Source of the DNA: Bacteroidia bacterium
Lineage (GTDB): Bacteria > Bacteroidota > Bacteroidia > B-17B0 > Aurantibacillaceae
Direction: 5' to 3'
Length of the DNA stretch: 12,523 nucleotides
NCBI GenBank assembly: GCA_014379485.1
Contig: JACMLS010000759.1
Location: 1-12,523 of the forward strand
Shown: piece after piece, positions 1 to 7,842 of the stretch
Layout: every line of letters begins with the position of its first letter
Numbering within the stretch: position 1 is the stretch's first letter
Position numbers and translations under genes: made by a program
The notes under the pieces: generated by a model
Told to the model about the DNA's origin: nothing
Seen by the model: the letters and a program-made list of their open reading frames with translations, nothing else
The model's database searches: none

Positions 1-164
1 GGTTTTTCTTCTTCCAAATCTGTTTCGGCATGGTTAATCATTCTTAACTGCAGCGGATCCATATCAAGGGCGTAAGCCAATTCATCCATTGCAGATTCTA
101 ATGCATAAGCGCCCGTGGTTTCGCCGGGTCCCCTCATCCAGGTAGGAACACTCACATCCAACGG
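1..164 (-). CDS. Xanthine dehydrogenase family molybdopterin-binding subunit, internal fragment
   Basis: Read on the minus strand from about 164 down to 3, one frame stays open and gives a peptide containing VPTWMRGPGETTG, ALESAMDELAYALDMDP and LQLRMINHAE, ending in EEEK. These match a conserved block of the large molybdenum-cofactor subunit of xanthine dehydrogenase/aldehyde oxidase enzymes, which carry an MR(A/G)PGE motif followed by E(S/C)AMDELA and DPL-lR--N. Family members hydroxylate purines or aldehydes using molybdopterin. Only about 54 of the usual 700 or more residues are present. The 3' side runs off the left edge of the window. The 5' side stops where plus-strand PD40 coding sequence begins, between about 155 and 172. 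No start codon belongs to it here. It is either the remnant of a rearrangement or one side of an assembly chimera. Confidence 0.8.
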
Positions 165-1566
165 AAACACTTTGTATTTTGTAAGTAACAAACCCGGTGG
201 TTTTGGCGGAAGAGATATTTACCGCTGCAAAAAAAATCCGAATGGCGGTTGGTACGCATCGCAAAACCTGGGGCCAACGATCAATACAAAGTATGACGAA
301 GAATCGCCTTTTGTACATCCAAACGGAGAAGATTTCTTTTTCAGTTCGCAAGGCCATACAAGTATGGGAGGCTTTGATATTTTTGTTACAATTATTGATT
401 CTGCAGGCATTTTTGATTCCGTTATCGCGCTTCAATATCCAATCAATACTACTGATGATGATGAATTTTATGTTTCATCGCCAGATAATAAAAGAGCCTA
501 TTACGCATCAGCACACGAAGACCACTCGGGTTTTGGAGAACAGGATCTGTATATGATCTCCATTTCGCAGGAGTTGGAAGAAAACGAAGTGCTGGTTTTA
601 TTTAAAGGCCAGGTAGTACCCGATAAAGGAGATACGCTTCCTTTAGGAATCACCGTGGTTGTTACAATTAAAGGCAAAAGCGAACCGGTTGGAATTTATC
701 GTCCGCAACGAAACGGAAATTTTAACTGCATTTTAAAACCTAAAAACACTTACATTTTCTCTTATCAGATTGATGGTAAAGAATTTTACAGAGAAGAAAT
801 TGATGTGCCCGGCGAGTTCAGTTTTCAGGAAATTGAAAGGGCAATTCCGCTTAATCCGGTTAAATTAAAAGTAGAAACCAGTCTTCCGAATCCGGTAAAG
901 AAAAATATTTCGTTAAAAATTACAGTACTCGATCTTAAGAATTTTAAACCTTTGGGCGGTGCACGCATTACACTTTCAGATAATTCAGGCAACGGTTACA
1001 GCCTGCTTGCAGACAGTCTTGGAAAAAGTCAGGCAATTTATCTTGAACCCGGAAAAATTTACAGCATAAAAGCCAAATATGGCGAATTTGGTGGCGATTC
1101 GGTTGTTGTTTCTACTGTGGGAGTTAAAACAGAAAAAAAATTCAGTCCCACAGTATATGTTTCAACACTTAAAGAAACCTATAACGTAGATTCACTAGTG
1201 GCCGGTAAATTCATTCATTATTTTGAGTTTAACCAGACTGAATTTGATCACTTTCACAACTACCCGCTTTTTCTTGCAGAGATTGACAAAGCCATTTCTG
1301 TTAACGGAAAACTATCCATCAGAATAAAAGCCAGCGCGTCAAAAGTGCCCACAAAGGCAAAAGGAGGCTTACCGGGTCTTGCAAAATCAAGGGCAGAAGC
1401 GCTTAAAAAGAAGCTGATAGAATACGCTGTTTCAAAGGGAGTTGATCCTGCCAAGGTAACTTTTCAAATAACCACCAGTGTGGGCGGCCCTGCGTATAAA
1501 AAAGACTTTCTGCACCACATTCGTGAGTACGAAAAATTTCAGTATGTAGAAGCCACCCTTAAATAG
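115..1566 (+). CDS. PD40 beta-propeller/OmpA-like exported protein, 5'-truncated paralogue of the 3223-5829 gene
   Basis: The frame is open from a GTG at 115 to a TAG at 1564-1566 (483 codons). Only the part from about 160 onward resembles the complete paralogue at 3223-5829. The first 15 or so codons are antisense to the xanthine dehydrogenase fragment and are probably not real protein. Domains left, numbered from 115: PD40-type propeller blades at about 18-146 (LYFVSNKPGGFGGRDIYR, then HPNGEDFFFSSQGH and DEFYVSSPDNKRAYYAS), a carboxypeptidase-regulatory-like beta domain at about 155-255, one further beta-sandwich repeat at about 262-350, and a divergent OmpA-like C-terminal domain at about 365-483. 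The signal peptide, TPR region and first blades expected from the paralogue are missing. The intact relative is probably exported to the periplasm or outer membrane, but this copy has no visible export signal. It is likely nonfunctional as it stands unless the left junction is an artefact. Confidence 0.8.
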   Translation: MVSPGPLIQVGTLTSNGNTLYFVSNKPGGFGGRDIYRCKKNPNGGWYASQNLGPTINTKYDEESPFVHPNGEDFFFSSQGHTSMGGFDIFVTIIDSAGIFDSVIALQYPINTTDDDEFYVSSPDNKRAYYASAHEDHSGFGEQDLYMISISQELEENEVLVLFKGQVVPDKGDTLPLGITVVVTIKGKSEPVGIYRPQRNGNFNCILKPKNTYIFSYQIDGKEFYREEIDVPGEFSFQEIERAIPLNPVKLKVETSLPNPVKKNISLKITVLDLKNFKPLGGARITLSDNSGNGYSLLADSLGKSQAIYLEPGKIYSIKAKYGEFGGDSVVVSTVGVKTEKKFSPTVYVSTLKETYNVDSLVAGKFIHYFEFNQTEFDHFHNYPLFLAEIDKAISVNGKLSIRIKASASKVPTKAKGGLPGLAKSRAEALKKKLIEYAVSKGVDPAKVTFQITTSVGGPAYKKDFLHHIREYEKFQYVEATLK

Positions 1567-1580
1567 GGGTGTTTCTCTCT

Positions 1581-1621
1581 CCCCGATAAATTATCGGGGC
1601 TGAGACGCTAAGTTTTTTTTT
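1581..1621 (+). terminator. Palindrome followed by a T-run after the truncated PD40 gene
   Basis: A near-perfect palindrome, ccccgataaattatcgggg (1581-1599), lies 14 bases after the TAG stop. It can form a 7-bp stem with a 5-base loop. A run of nine T follows at 1613-1621, but 13 bases separate stem and T-run, which is long for a classical intrinsic terminator. The palindrome may instead be a dispersed repeat, since a similar core occurs at 11733-11750. Confidence 0.45.
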
Positions 1622-1752
1622 AGACAAATAGTAACGCTCCTCTCTAATCATAGAGCCTTTAAGCCTTAGCAGGCAAAAACCATTTTCTGCGCGGCGCATT
1701 TTCCCCATCTTTTACTGAGTAAAAAACAGTAAAAACACTTTCCATTCTTAAC

Positions 1753-1782
1753 TTGTTATTACCAAATATTCCTTTATTTTTG
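1753..1782 (+). promoter_or_regulatory. Bacteroidota-type promoter for the E2 gene
   Basis: TTG at 1753-1755 and TATTTTTG at 1775-1782 match the -33 TTG and -7 TAnnTTTG elements of the primary Bacteroidota sigma factor, with a 19-base spacer. Transcription would begin around 1787-1790, giving a leader of about 20 bases before the ATG at 1808. Confidence 0.65.
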
Positions 1783-1807
1783 TGCATTGTAGTTAAATCT
1801 AACGGAA

Positions 1808-3184
1808 ATGGCACAGTTTGAACTGATTATGCCCAAAATGGGAGAGAGTGTAGCAGAAGCTACAATCATTAAGTGGATAAAAAATTAAGGCGATAAATGT
1901 TCTTCAGATGAGACTCTTTTAGAAATTGCAACAGATAAAGTTGATTCTGAAATTCCTTCTCCTTTTGAAGGCATACTTCAAAAAAAATTATTTAATGAAG
2001 GTGATGTTGTTCAGGTAGGATCTGTGATTGCAATTATAGGTTCTGAAGTTGCAGCAGAAACAAAAACACCAGAGGTTAAAACGCCTGCAATACATACAAA
2101 TGGTGCTGTAGAAAAAACTGTTGTGCAGGAAGTAAAAAAAGAGTTGACTCTTGTTGCTGACTTTTCAGGAGCAGACAGATTCTATTCTCCGCTTGTAAAA
2201 AATATTGCAAAACAAGAAGGAATTTCATTGGCAGAACTTGAAGCTATTAAGGGCAGCGGCAAAGAAGGGCGCGTTACAAAAACAGATATTCTTGCCTACA
2301 TTCCCCATAAAGGAAAAGGCCTTTTGGTTGAAACAGTTAAAGAAGTTTCTGTTGCAAAAGAAATTGTAAAAGAAGTTGAAACTGTAAAACAAAATGGCTC
2401 TCAAACAAATACTGTACAAACAACTTCAACGCAAACAAACATACAGATCAATAAACCTGCAGTTTCTGTTAATAGCGGAGATGAGATCTTTGAAATGGAC
2501 CGCATGAGAAAACTCATTGCAGACCACATGGTAATGAGCAAACATGTTTCTCCGCACGTTACTTCTTTTGTTGAGGCAGATGTTACCAATCTTGTCATGT
2601 GGAGAGAACGGATAAAAAATTCTTTTGAAAAACGCGAAGGAGAAAAAATTACTTTTACGCCCTGCTTTATAGAAGCCTGCGTTAAGGCCATAAAAGATTA
2701 TCCGCTCATCAACGTTTCAATAGACGGAACAAAGATCATTAAAAGAAAAAATATTAATATAGGTGTAGCAGCAGCTTTACCCAGCGGAAATTTAATTGTA
2801 CCGGTAATAAAAAATGCCGACGAGAAAAATTTACTGGGCCTTACTAAAAATGCGAACGACCTGATACAAAAAGCCCGCAACAATAAATTAGCGCCAGATG
2901 ATATACAAGGCGGAACCTTTACCATTTCTAACGTAGGTTCGTTTGGAAATGTAATGGGAACGCCCATTATCAATCAGCCGCAGGTGGCAATTCTTGCAGT
3001 AGGTACCATTAAGAAAAAACCGGCAGTAATAGAAACAGAACACGGAGATCTTATTGGCATACGCCACATGATGTTCCTTTCGCTTTCATACGATCACCGT
3101 TGGGTTGATGGTGGCCTTGGAGGAAGTTTTTTAAGAAGAATTGCAGATTACCTTGAGCAGTGGGATGTAAAGAGAGAAATTTAA
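1808..3184 (+). pseudogene. 2-oxoacid dehydrogenase E2 (dihydrolipoyl acyltransferase), interrupted by an in-frame TAA in the lipoyl domain
   Basis: E2 subunits carry acyl groups on a lipoyl-lysine and transfer them to CoA. The ATG at 1808 begins MAQFELIMPKMGESVAEATI, a typical lipoyl-domain N-terminus, and lies just downstream of a good promoter. The same frame runs to 3184 (458 codons, normal length) apart from a TAA at 1886-1888 (codon 27), in KN-*-GDK, where relatives have a residue such as Glu. The lipoyl-lysine is K44 in EIATDKVDSE. A peripheral-subunit-binding domain lies at about 125-165 (FYSPLVKNIAKQEG through GRVTKTDILAYI). The acyltransferase domain at about 225-458 has its catalytic motif DHRWVDGG, with His430 and Asp434. 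The downstream GTG at 2024 could only give a protein without the lipoyl domain. Everything except codon 27 looks intact, so this is a fresh nonsense mutation or a sequencing error. The substrate (branched-chain, pyruvate or oxoglutarate) cannot be told. Confidence 0.85.
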
Positions 3185-3222
3185 TTTTATGTTTAAAATA
3201 TGATTTAAGCCACTATCCCGCT

Positions 3223-5829
3223 ATGAGAAATAAAAATTATTTGTTTGTTGCCTTTATTTTAATCTGTTCTTCAGTTTTTGCCCAGGAATACAAACGTCAT
3301 TTTATTGAAGGAAATTTATTGTTGCTCGAAGAAAATTATTCAAGAGCCCTTACCGAATTTCAAAAAGCGTATGCCTTTGATTCTGCCAGCGCTAACATTA
3401 ATTTTAAAATAGGTTTCTGCTATCTCAAACATCCCACAGAAAAACATCTGGCAGAATCTTATCTTGAAAAAGCGGTAAAAGATGTTACAAAAAGTTACGA
3501 CGAAGAAGATCCTTTTCAGAAAAGTTCACCGCCAATGGCCTATTTGTATCTCGGGCAGGCTTTTCACCTCGATTATAAATTTGAGGATGCACTTAAAATG
3601 TACGAAACCTATCAGTCTTACCTGAACCCTAAAAGATTTAAAGAGGAGATTGAACTGGTTGAGCATTATAAAAAAATGGCCCACTTTGCTATTGAGCGTG
3701 TAGGTGCACCTGCAAATGTGCAGATAACAAATATGGGCGATAGTGTTAACTCGGAGTATCCTGATTTTTCGCCCATTCTTTCTGCAGATGAACGTATGCT
3801 TATTTTTACTCATGCAGGGAAAGGTTCTACCGGAGCAGAGTCAGGATTCAGAACACCCGATGACGGTTTTTTTGAAGATATTTTTGTTTCGTACAAAAAA
3901 GACGATGGTAGCTGGACAGAGGCTAAAATTCTGCACCCTGCCGTAAATGGAATGGGGCACGAGGGCGCAGTAGGTATTACACCTGATGGGCAAACCCTGC
4001 TTGTTTACCGCGACGACAATGGAGATGGAAATTTATATTACTCAACATGGGACGGTGTGGATTGGTCGCCCTTAAATAAATTTGGCCCGCAAATAAATTC
4101 TGAACATTGGGAACCCAGCGCCTGCTTTTCTCCTGATGGTGAGATGTTGTATTTTGTAAGTAATCGCCCCGGAGGTTTTGGTGGCCGCGATATTTACCGT
4201 TGCAAAAAAAATCCGAGCGGTGGCTGGTTCCAGGCACAGAATCTTGGTCCTAAAATAAATACCAGATGGGATGAAGAATCTCCTTTCGTTCATCCAAACG
4301 GAGAAGATTTCTTTTTCAGTTCTCAGGGCCACAGCAGTATGGGAGGCTTTGATATTATGTTTTCCATTATGGATTCAGTTGGTGGTTTTGGAGATGTAAT
4401 TCCATTACCATATCCTATCAATACAACTGACGATGATGAGTTTTATGTTTCTTCTCCTGATAATAAACGTGCCTACTACGCATCAGCGCATGAAGACCGC
4501 ACCGGTTTTGGAGAGCAGGATATTTACATGATCACCATGTCTGATGCAATCGATCCAAAAGATGTTGTGGTATTATTTACCGGAAAATTTATTCCGGCAC
4601 AAGGAGACTCACTTCCTTCAGGTTTATCTGTAGTGGTTACAAATAAATCAAACCCAAACGAACCGGTTGCCATCAACCGTCCGCAAAGAAACGGAAATTT
4701 TACAGCCATTCTCAGAGCAAGTACCACGTATCTTTTTTCGTATCAGCTGAATGGGCAGGAATTTTTTAAAGAAGAAATTGTTGTTCCTGACGAAGTTTCT
4801 TTTGATAAAATTGACAGAGAAGTTCCGTTAAAAGGTGTAATTGTTGGTCAGGTAAAAGAAGGGCAAAAATTATTGCTGGATGTACTTGTGCTGAATAATT
4901 CTAAAGATAAAAAACCTGTTGCCGGTGCAAGTGTAGAAGTTACTGATAAAGACGGAAAAACAGAAACCCTTACTACTAATGGTGATGGAAAAGTAACTGC
5001 GTATAAATTGAATAAGGATAATGCTTATAAAATTGCCGCTAATGCAGAAGGAAAATTCTCTGATGCAACTAAGGTTATTACAATGGGTATGAATGTTAGT
5101 AATACTTTTTCTAAAACACTTTATCTCAACAAAGGCAAAACTACGGTTGAACCAGGCATTGCAACTATTACACTTGATCTGTTGGTGCTTGATGCCAAAA
5201 GTTTCAGGCCTGTTACCGGTGCAAAAATTATCGTTACAGATGCAGATGGAGGAAGTTTTGACTTTGTGTCTGACGCTAAAGGAAAAAGCGTTGATATTGC
5301 ATTAGAAAGCGGAAAAACCTACACCATAGTTGCAAACATGGGCGAAATGGCAGGTAAAGAAATTAAACTTTCTACTGTTGGAATTAAAACAAATAAAAAG
5401 TTCAATAAAACACTTTACGTTGCATCTGAAACTGCAGTTGTAAATACTACTTACACACCTGTTGAAGGCGTTTTTGCACACAACTTCACTTACAACAAAA
5501 CAGAAATTGAATCAAATCCTGATTACACCAAGTTCCTCTCAAATGTAGAAAATGCAATAACCACAAACGGAAAAGTAACGGTATCCATTCACTCAAGCGC
5601 ATCGCAGGTGCCAACCAAATCAGCAGGTGGTAACCCTGGTCTTGCAAAAGCGCGCGCAGAAAATCTTAAGAGATTAGTAAGCGAATACCTTACCTCTAAA
5701 GGCATTGATCTTGCAAAAGTGAAATTTGTGTTAACTAATAAAGTGGGAGGGCCCACTTACAACGGCGATTACCTGATCCGCAAAAGCACGTATGAAAAGT
5801 ATCAGTTTGTAGAGGCAAGGATTAAATAA
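3223..5829 (+). CDS. PorE-like exported protein: TPR, PD40 beta-propeller, regulatory-like beta domains, OmpA-like C-terminus
   Basis: An 868-residue protein. The ATG at 3223 is chosen because it starts a clear signal peptide (MRNKNYLFVAFILICSSVFA, cleavage before QEY). An upstream in-frame GTG at 3160 overlaps the E2 gene and would bury that signal. Domains: TPR-like helices at about 25-135; PD40/WD40-like propeller at about 178-440; a carboxypeptidase-regulatory-like domain at about 445-545; two tandem beta-sandwich repeats at about 549-640 and 649-737; an OmpA-like domain at about 750-868. This order resembles PorE, the peptidoglycan-linked type IX secretion component, but PorE is a lipoprotein and no good lipobox is visible here. 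The OmpA-like part keeps the Ala-Arg-Ala helix but lacks the usual peptidoglycan-binding Asp region. It starts 38 bases after E2 and may be cotranscribed with it. Role inferred only: an envelope scaffold or secretion accessory protein. Confidence 0.88.
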   Translation: MRNKNYLFVAFILICSSVFAQEYKRHFIEGNLLLLEENYSRALTEFQKAYAFDSASANINFKIGFCYLKHPTEKHLAESYLEKAVKDVTKSYDEEDPFQKSSPPMAYLYLGQAFHLDYKFEDALKMYETYQSYLNPKRFKEEIELVEHYKKMAHFAIERVGAPANVQITNMGDSVNSEYPDFSPILSADERMLIFTHAGKGSTGAESGFRTPDDGFFEDIFVSYKKDDGSWTEAKILHPAVNGMGHEGAVGITPDGQTLLVYRDDNGDGNLYYSTWDGVDWSPLNKFGPQINSEHWEPSACFSPDGEMLYFVSNRPGGFGGRDIYRCKKNPSGGWFQAQNLGPKINTRWDEESPFVHPNGEDFFFSSQGHSSMGGFDIMFSIMDSVGGFGDVIPLPYPINTTDDDEFYVSSPDNKRAYYASAHEDRTGFGEQDIYMITMSDAIDPKDVVVLFTGKFIPAQGDSLPSGLSVVVTNKSNPNEPVAINRPQRNGNFTAILRASTTYLFSYQLNGQEFFKEEIVVPDEVSFDKIDREVPLKGVIVGQVKEGQKLLLDVLVLNNSKDKKPVAGASVEVTDKDGKTETLTTNGDGKVTAYKLNKDNAYKIAANAEGKFSDATKVITMGMNVSNTFSKTLYLNKGKTTVEPGIATITLDLLVLDAKSFRPVTGAKIIVTDADGGSFDFVSDAKGKSVDIALESGKTYTIVANMGEMAGKEIKLSTVGIKTNKKFNKTLYVASETAVVNTTYTPVEGVFAHNFTYNKTEIESNPDYTKFLSNVENAITTNGKVTVSIHSSASQVPTKSAGGNPGLAKARAENLKRLVSEYLTSKGIDLAKVKFVLTNKVGGPTYNGDYLIRKSTYEKYQFVEARIK

Positions 5830-5856
5830 CACTTCGACAAGGCTCAGTGTGACAAG
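5830..5856. repeat. Possible dispersed intergenic repeat element
   Basis: The segment just after the stop codon reads cttcgacaaggctcagtgtg and then acaag, with imperfect inverted ends (CACT/AGTG, ACTT/AAGT). From memory, closely similar sequences recur between genes in many Bacteroidota genomes. It occurs only once in this window, so repetition cannot be shown from the sequence alone. Confidence 0.35.
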
Positions 5857-5876
5857 TTGGATAAAAAATAATTTTT

Positions 5877-5915
5877 AAAAATTCCCCGCTAAGAAATTTG
5901 GCGGGGAATTTTTTT
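5877..5915 (+). terminator. Strong intrinsic terminator after the PorE-like gene
   Basis: The arms are AAAAATTCCCCGC (5877-5889) and GCGGGGAATTTTT (5901-5913). They give a 13-bp perfect stem with an 11-base loop, and the T-run continues to 5915. It lies 48 bases after the stop codon and separates the PorE-like gene from the small lipoprotein gene. Confidence 0.9.
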
Positions 5916-5936
5916 ACCGTTTAGAATAAGAAGAAA

Positions 5937-6341
5937 ATGAAAAAGATAATTGGAGCAATTGCATTAGGGTGTATGGTGCTTTTTAATTCTTGCGGAGTAA
6001 AAGGTTATTCAGCCTTAAGCTCAACAGAGATTGCATCGTACAGAAAAAAAGCCGGGGTTATCATAAAGCCCGTTCTCTTTACCTGCAATTGTAAAGATGG
6101 AGCAGAAGTAAATCTCTATCATTCAGATGCGCCTGAAAGTGTCTTTAATACCTGGACCTTTAAAGCAGGAGAGAGTAAAATGCTTGACGTTAATAGCGAA
6201 GGAGCCAATTACGGAAGCGATTGGGGGATACAGCTTTTAATAAAAGGTAAAAAATCAAAAATCTTTTTTATTGGTGACCTTGCAAAAAAAAGCAACGATG
6301 AATTCTTTAAAATAAAATGTTCTGATTTTAAGATGAATTAA
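5937..6341 (+). CDS. Small putative lipoprotein of unknown function
   Basis: A 134-residue protein that I do not recognise. It begins MKKIIGAIALGCMVLFNSCG, a basic and hydrophobic leader ending in an approximate lipobox (FNSC), so Cys19 is the likely lipidation site and the protein is probably anchored in the envelope. The -3 position is Phe rather than Leu/Val/Ile, so the lipobox is imperfect. The mature part is short and beta-rich, with a Cys-x-Cys pair at about 50-52 (FTCNCKDG) and another Cys near 128. The ATG at 5937 is the first in frame and gives the full leader. It follows the terminator at 5877-5915 and converges on the TlpA-like gene, leaving only 35 bases between the stop codons. 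It is probably transcribed alone. Confidence 0.75.
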   Translation: MKKIIGAIALGCMVLFNSCGVKGYSALSSTEIASYRKKAGVIIKPVLFTCNCKDGAEVNLYHSDAPESVFNTWTFKAGESKMLDVNSEGANYGSDWGIQLLIKGKKSKIFFIGDLAKKSNDEFFKIKCSDFKMN

Positions 6342-6376
6342 AATTAAAGATCAGGTTAGGTTTTTTTGCGCTATTT

Positions 6377-7822
6377 TTACCGTCCGCCCTCTCTTATAGG
6401 TCCATTGTTTTTAGCCCCTTTTTTTTTAGGATTGAACATTTTATCGAGCACCAATTCAAAACCGGCACGCGGTGTTTTTGCAGGCGAAAGAACCAGTTTA
6501 CCTTCTTTACTTATGAAAAAATAAGTGGGCATTGCTTTTATGTTGTAACGTTCTTTTACAGTTTTATCTGAACCGAAATACAAAAACTGCCAGTCATATT
6601 TCGGATTCTTATCTACAAACTTTTTGAACTCTTCTTCTTTCTCATCTAAAGAAATACTGATAAAGACAACCTTGTCGCCATATTTTTTCTTTATGTCTGC
6701 AATTTCCTTTAGCTCCTGTAAACAAGGCACACACCAGCTTGCCATAAAATTGAGGTACACATACTTACCTTTGAAATCTGAAAGAGAAACTCTCTCTCCT
6801 TTTCTGTTAAGCAGTGTAAATGCGGGCGCATCAGAACCAGGACTTAAATTGTAAATGACTTTTAAAATATTATCTACAATTATTTTATGACGGGTGTTTT
6901 GTGTTTCGCGGCCTGCCTGTTCAAGCATCTGCAAAATATTTTCTCTTTTAAAATCCGGCACAAAATACATTGCATACAATTCTTTAATTAAAACAAGTTC
7001 GCGCAACGTATCATTTTGCAGGAGCGGATCTTTTTTCATGGTCTGATCGAGCAGCTGAAAACTTGAATTCTCATTTAGTACATCAATAATGTCTGCTCCT
7101 TTTTTTGTGGTGGCCATTTCCTGCAAATAGCGGTTAAAGTAAGAGTTAAAAAAACTCATGTATTCATAATCATCATACAAAACAGGTTTATGAATTAAAT
7201 ACCGGTTTGCCAGCCATGCTTTGTTTCGTAATGTGTTCAGATTAATGCCGGCAAAACTGTAATTAAGCCAGCCTTTAAAAAAGGGCTCTTTTACATTGGC
7301 ATATTTAATATTGCATTTAAGCTGAAAGGAGTCTAATTTTTCCTGAAATTTTCTTTTGGCAACAAAGTATTGGTAATTCTGCACGAAGAATTTTCTGTAG
7401 TCGCGGTTAAAATCTATGATCAGCGAATTTATTTCGTTCGTATCACTTTTATCCTGTATAATAAAACCAAGATCTACGAGGTAATCTGTATTGGGGTTTA
7501 GGTCGTACAAACTATCTGCTTTTGGGTATGTAATTCCGTAATAATATTTCGGAAGTACATACATATTGCCAACGAGGTTATCAATACGCACTTCAACTTT
7601 TGTTGGTACATCTGTATCAAAACCCAGCTCAAAGCTTCCGGTCTGGCTAATAGTGTCTGTGGCCTGTTTAACGCGCGTGTAAGTGATAAAATCATCAAAA
7701 GAATAAACAGAAACTATTTTTCCTTTGTGTGCCATATTTGCCAGGCCACGTATAACCACGTTTTGCGCAGGTAAAGCACAACTAAAAAAAACTGCTGAAA
7801 AAATAAATATGATCTTTTTCAT
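6377..7822 (-). CDS. TlpA-family thioredoxin-fold disulfide reductase, exported
   Basis: A 481-residue protein with an N-terminal signal peptide (MKKIIFIFSAVFFSCALPAQ). The first 320 or so residues are a beta-rich then helical region, as in Bacteroidota TlpA-like proteins that carry an N-terminal DUF4369-like domain. I do not assign that part firmly. The C-terminal thioredoxin domain starts near 335 (SPGSDAPAFTLLNRKGERVS). It has the redox motif WCVPC with cysteines at 364 and 367, and a cis-proline in KAMPTY near 432. Such proteins act in the periplasm as thiol-disulfide reductases, for example in cytochrome maturation or repair of exported proteins; the partner here is unknown. A basic tail of about 18 residues (PKKKGAKNNG, then PIREGGR) extends past the domain. 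The family call is secure; the physiological substrate is not. Confidence 0.88.
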   Translation of the reverse strand: MKKIIFIFSAVFFSCALPAQNVVIRGLANMAHKGKIVSVYSFDDFITYTRVKQATDTISQTGSFELGFDTDVPTKVEVRIDNLVGNMYVLPKYYYGITYPKADSLYDLNPNTDYLVDLGFIIQDKSDTNEINSLIIDFNRDYRKFFVQNYQYFVAKRKFQEKLDSFQLKCNIKYANVKEPFFKGWLNYSFAGINLNTLRNKAWLANRYLIHKPVLYDDYEYMSFFNSYFNRYLQEMATTKKGADIIDVLNENSSFQLLDQTMKKDPLLQNDTLRELVLIKELYAMYFVPDFKRENILQMLEQAGRETQNTRHKIIVDNILKVIYNLSPGSDAPAFTLLNRKGERVSLSDFKGKYVYLNFMASWCVPCLQELKEIADIKKKYGDKVVFISISLDEKEEEFKKFVDKNPKYDWQFLYFGSDKTVKERYNIKAMPTYFFISKEGKLVLSPAKTPRAGFELVLDKMFNPKKKGAKNNGPIREGGR

Positions 7823-7842
7823 TCTGCTAAATTTTTGCTTTA

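Noticed and set aside
82..435. Minus-strand open frame overlapping the junction and the PD40 gene
   Set aside because: It is antisense to PD40 coding sequence and out of frame with the xanthine dehydrogenase peptide; the translation resembles no protein.
1886..1888. Programmed readthrough or stop-codon reassignment at the E2 TAA
   Set aside because: The codon is TAA, which the E2 gene itself and its neighbours use as a true stop. No known insertion system uses TAA here, and no special downstream structure is apparent. A point mutation or sequencing error is simpler.
2024..3184. GTG at 2024 as the natural start of a shorter E2 protein
   Set aside because: It begins in the last strand of the lipoyl domain, far from the promoter, while the missing upstream part is perfectly recognisable from the ATG at 1808.
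3160..3222. Upstream GTG start for the PorE-like gene
   Set aside because: It overlaps the end of E2 and would put 21 polar residues before a good signal peptide that starts at the ATG at 3223.
6342..6376. Bidirectional terminator between the converging lipoprotein and TlpA-like genes
   Set aside because: The 35-base gap has T-rich sequence but no stem of convincing length on either strand.
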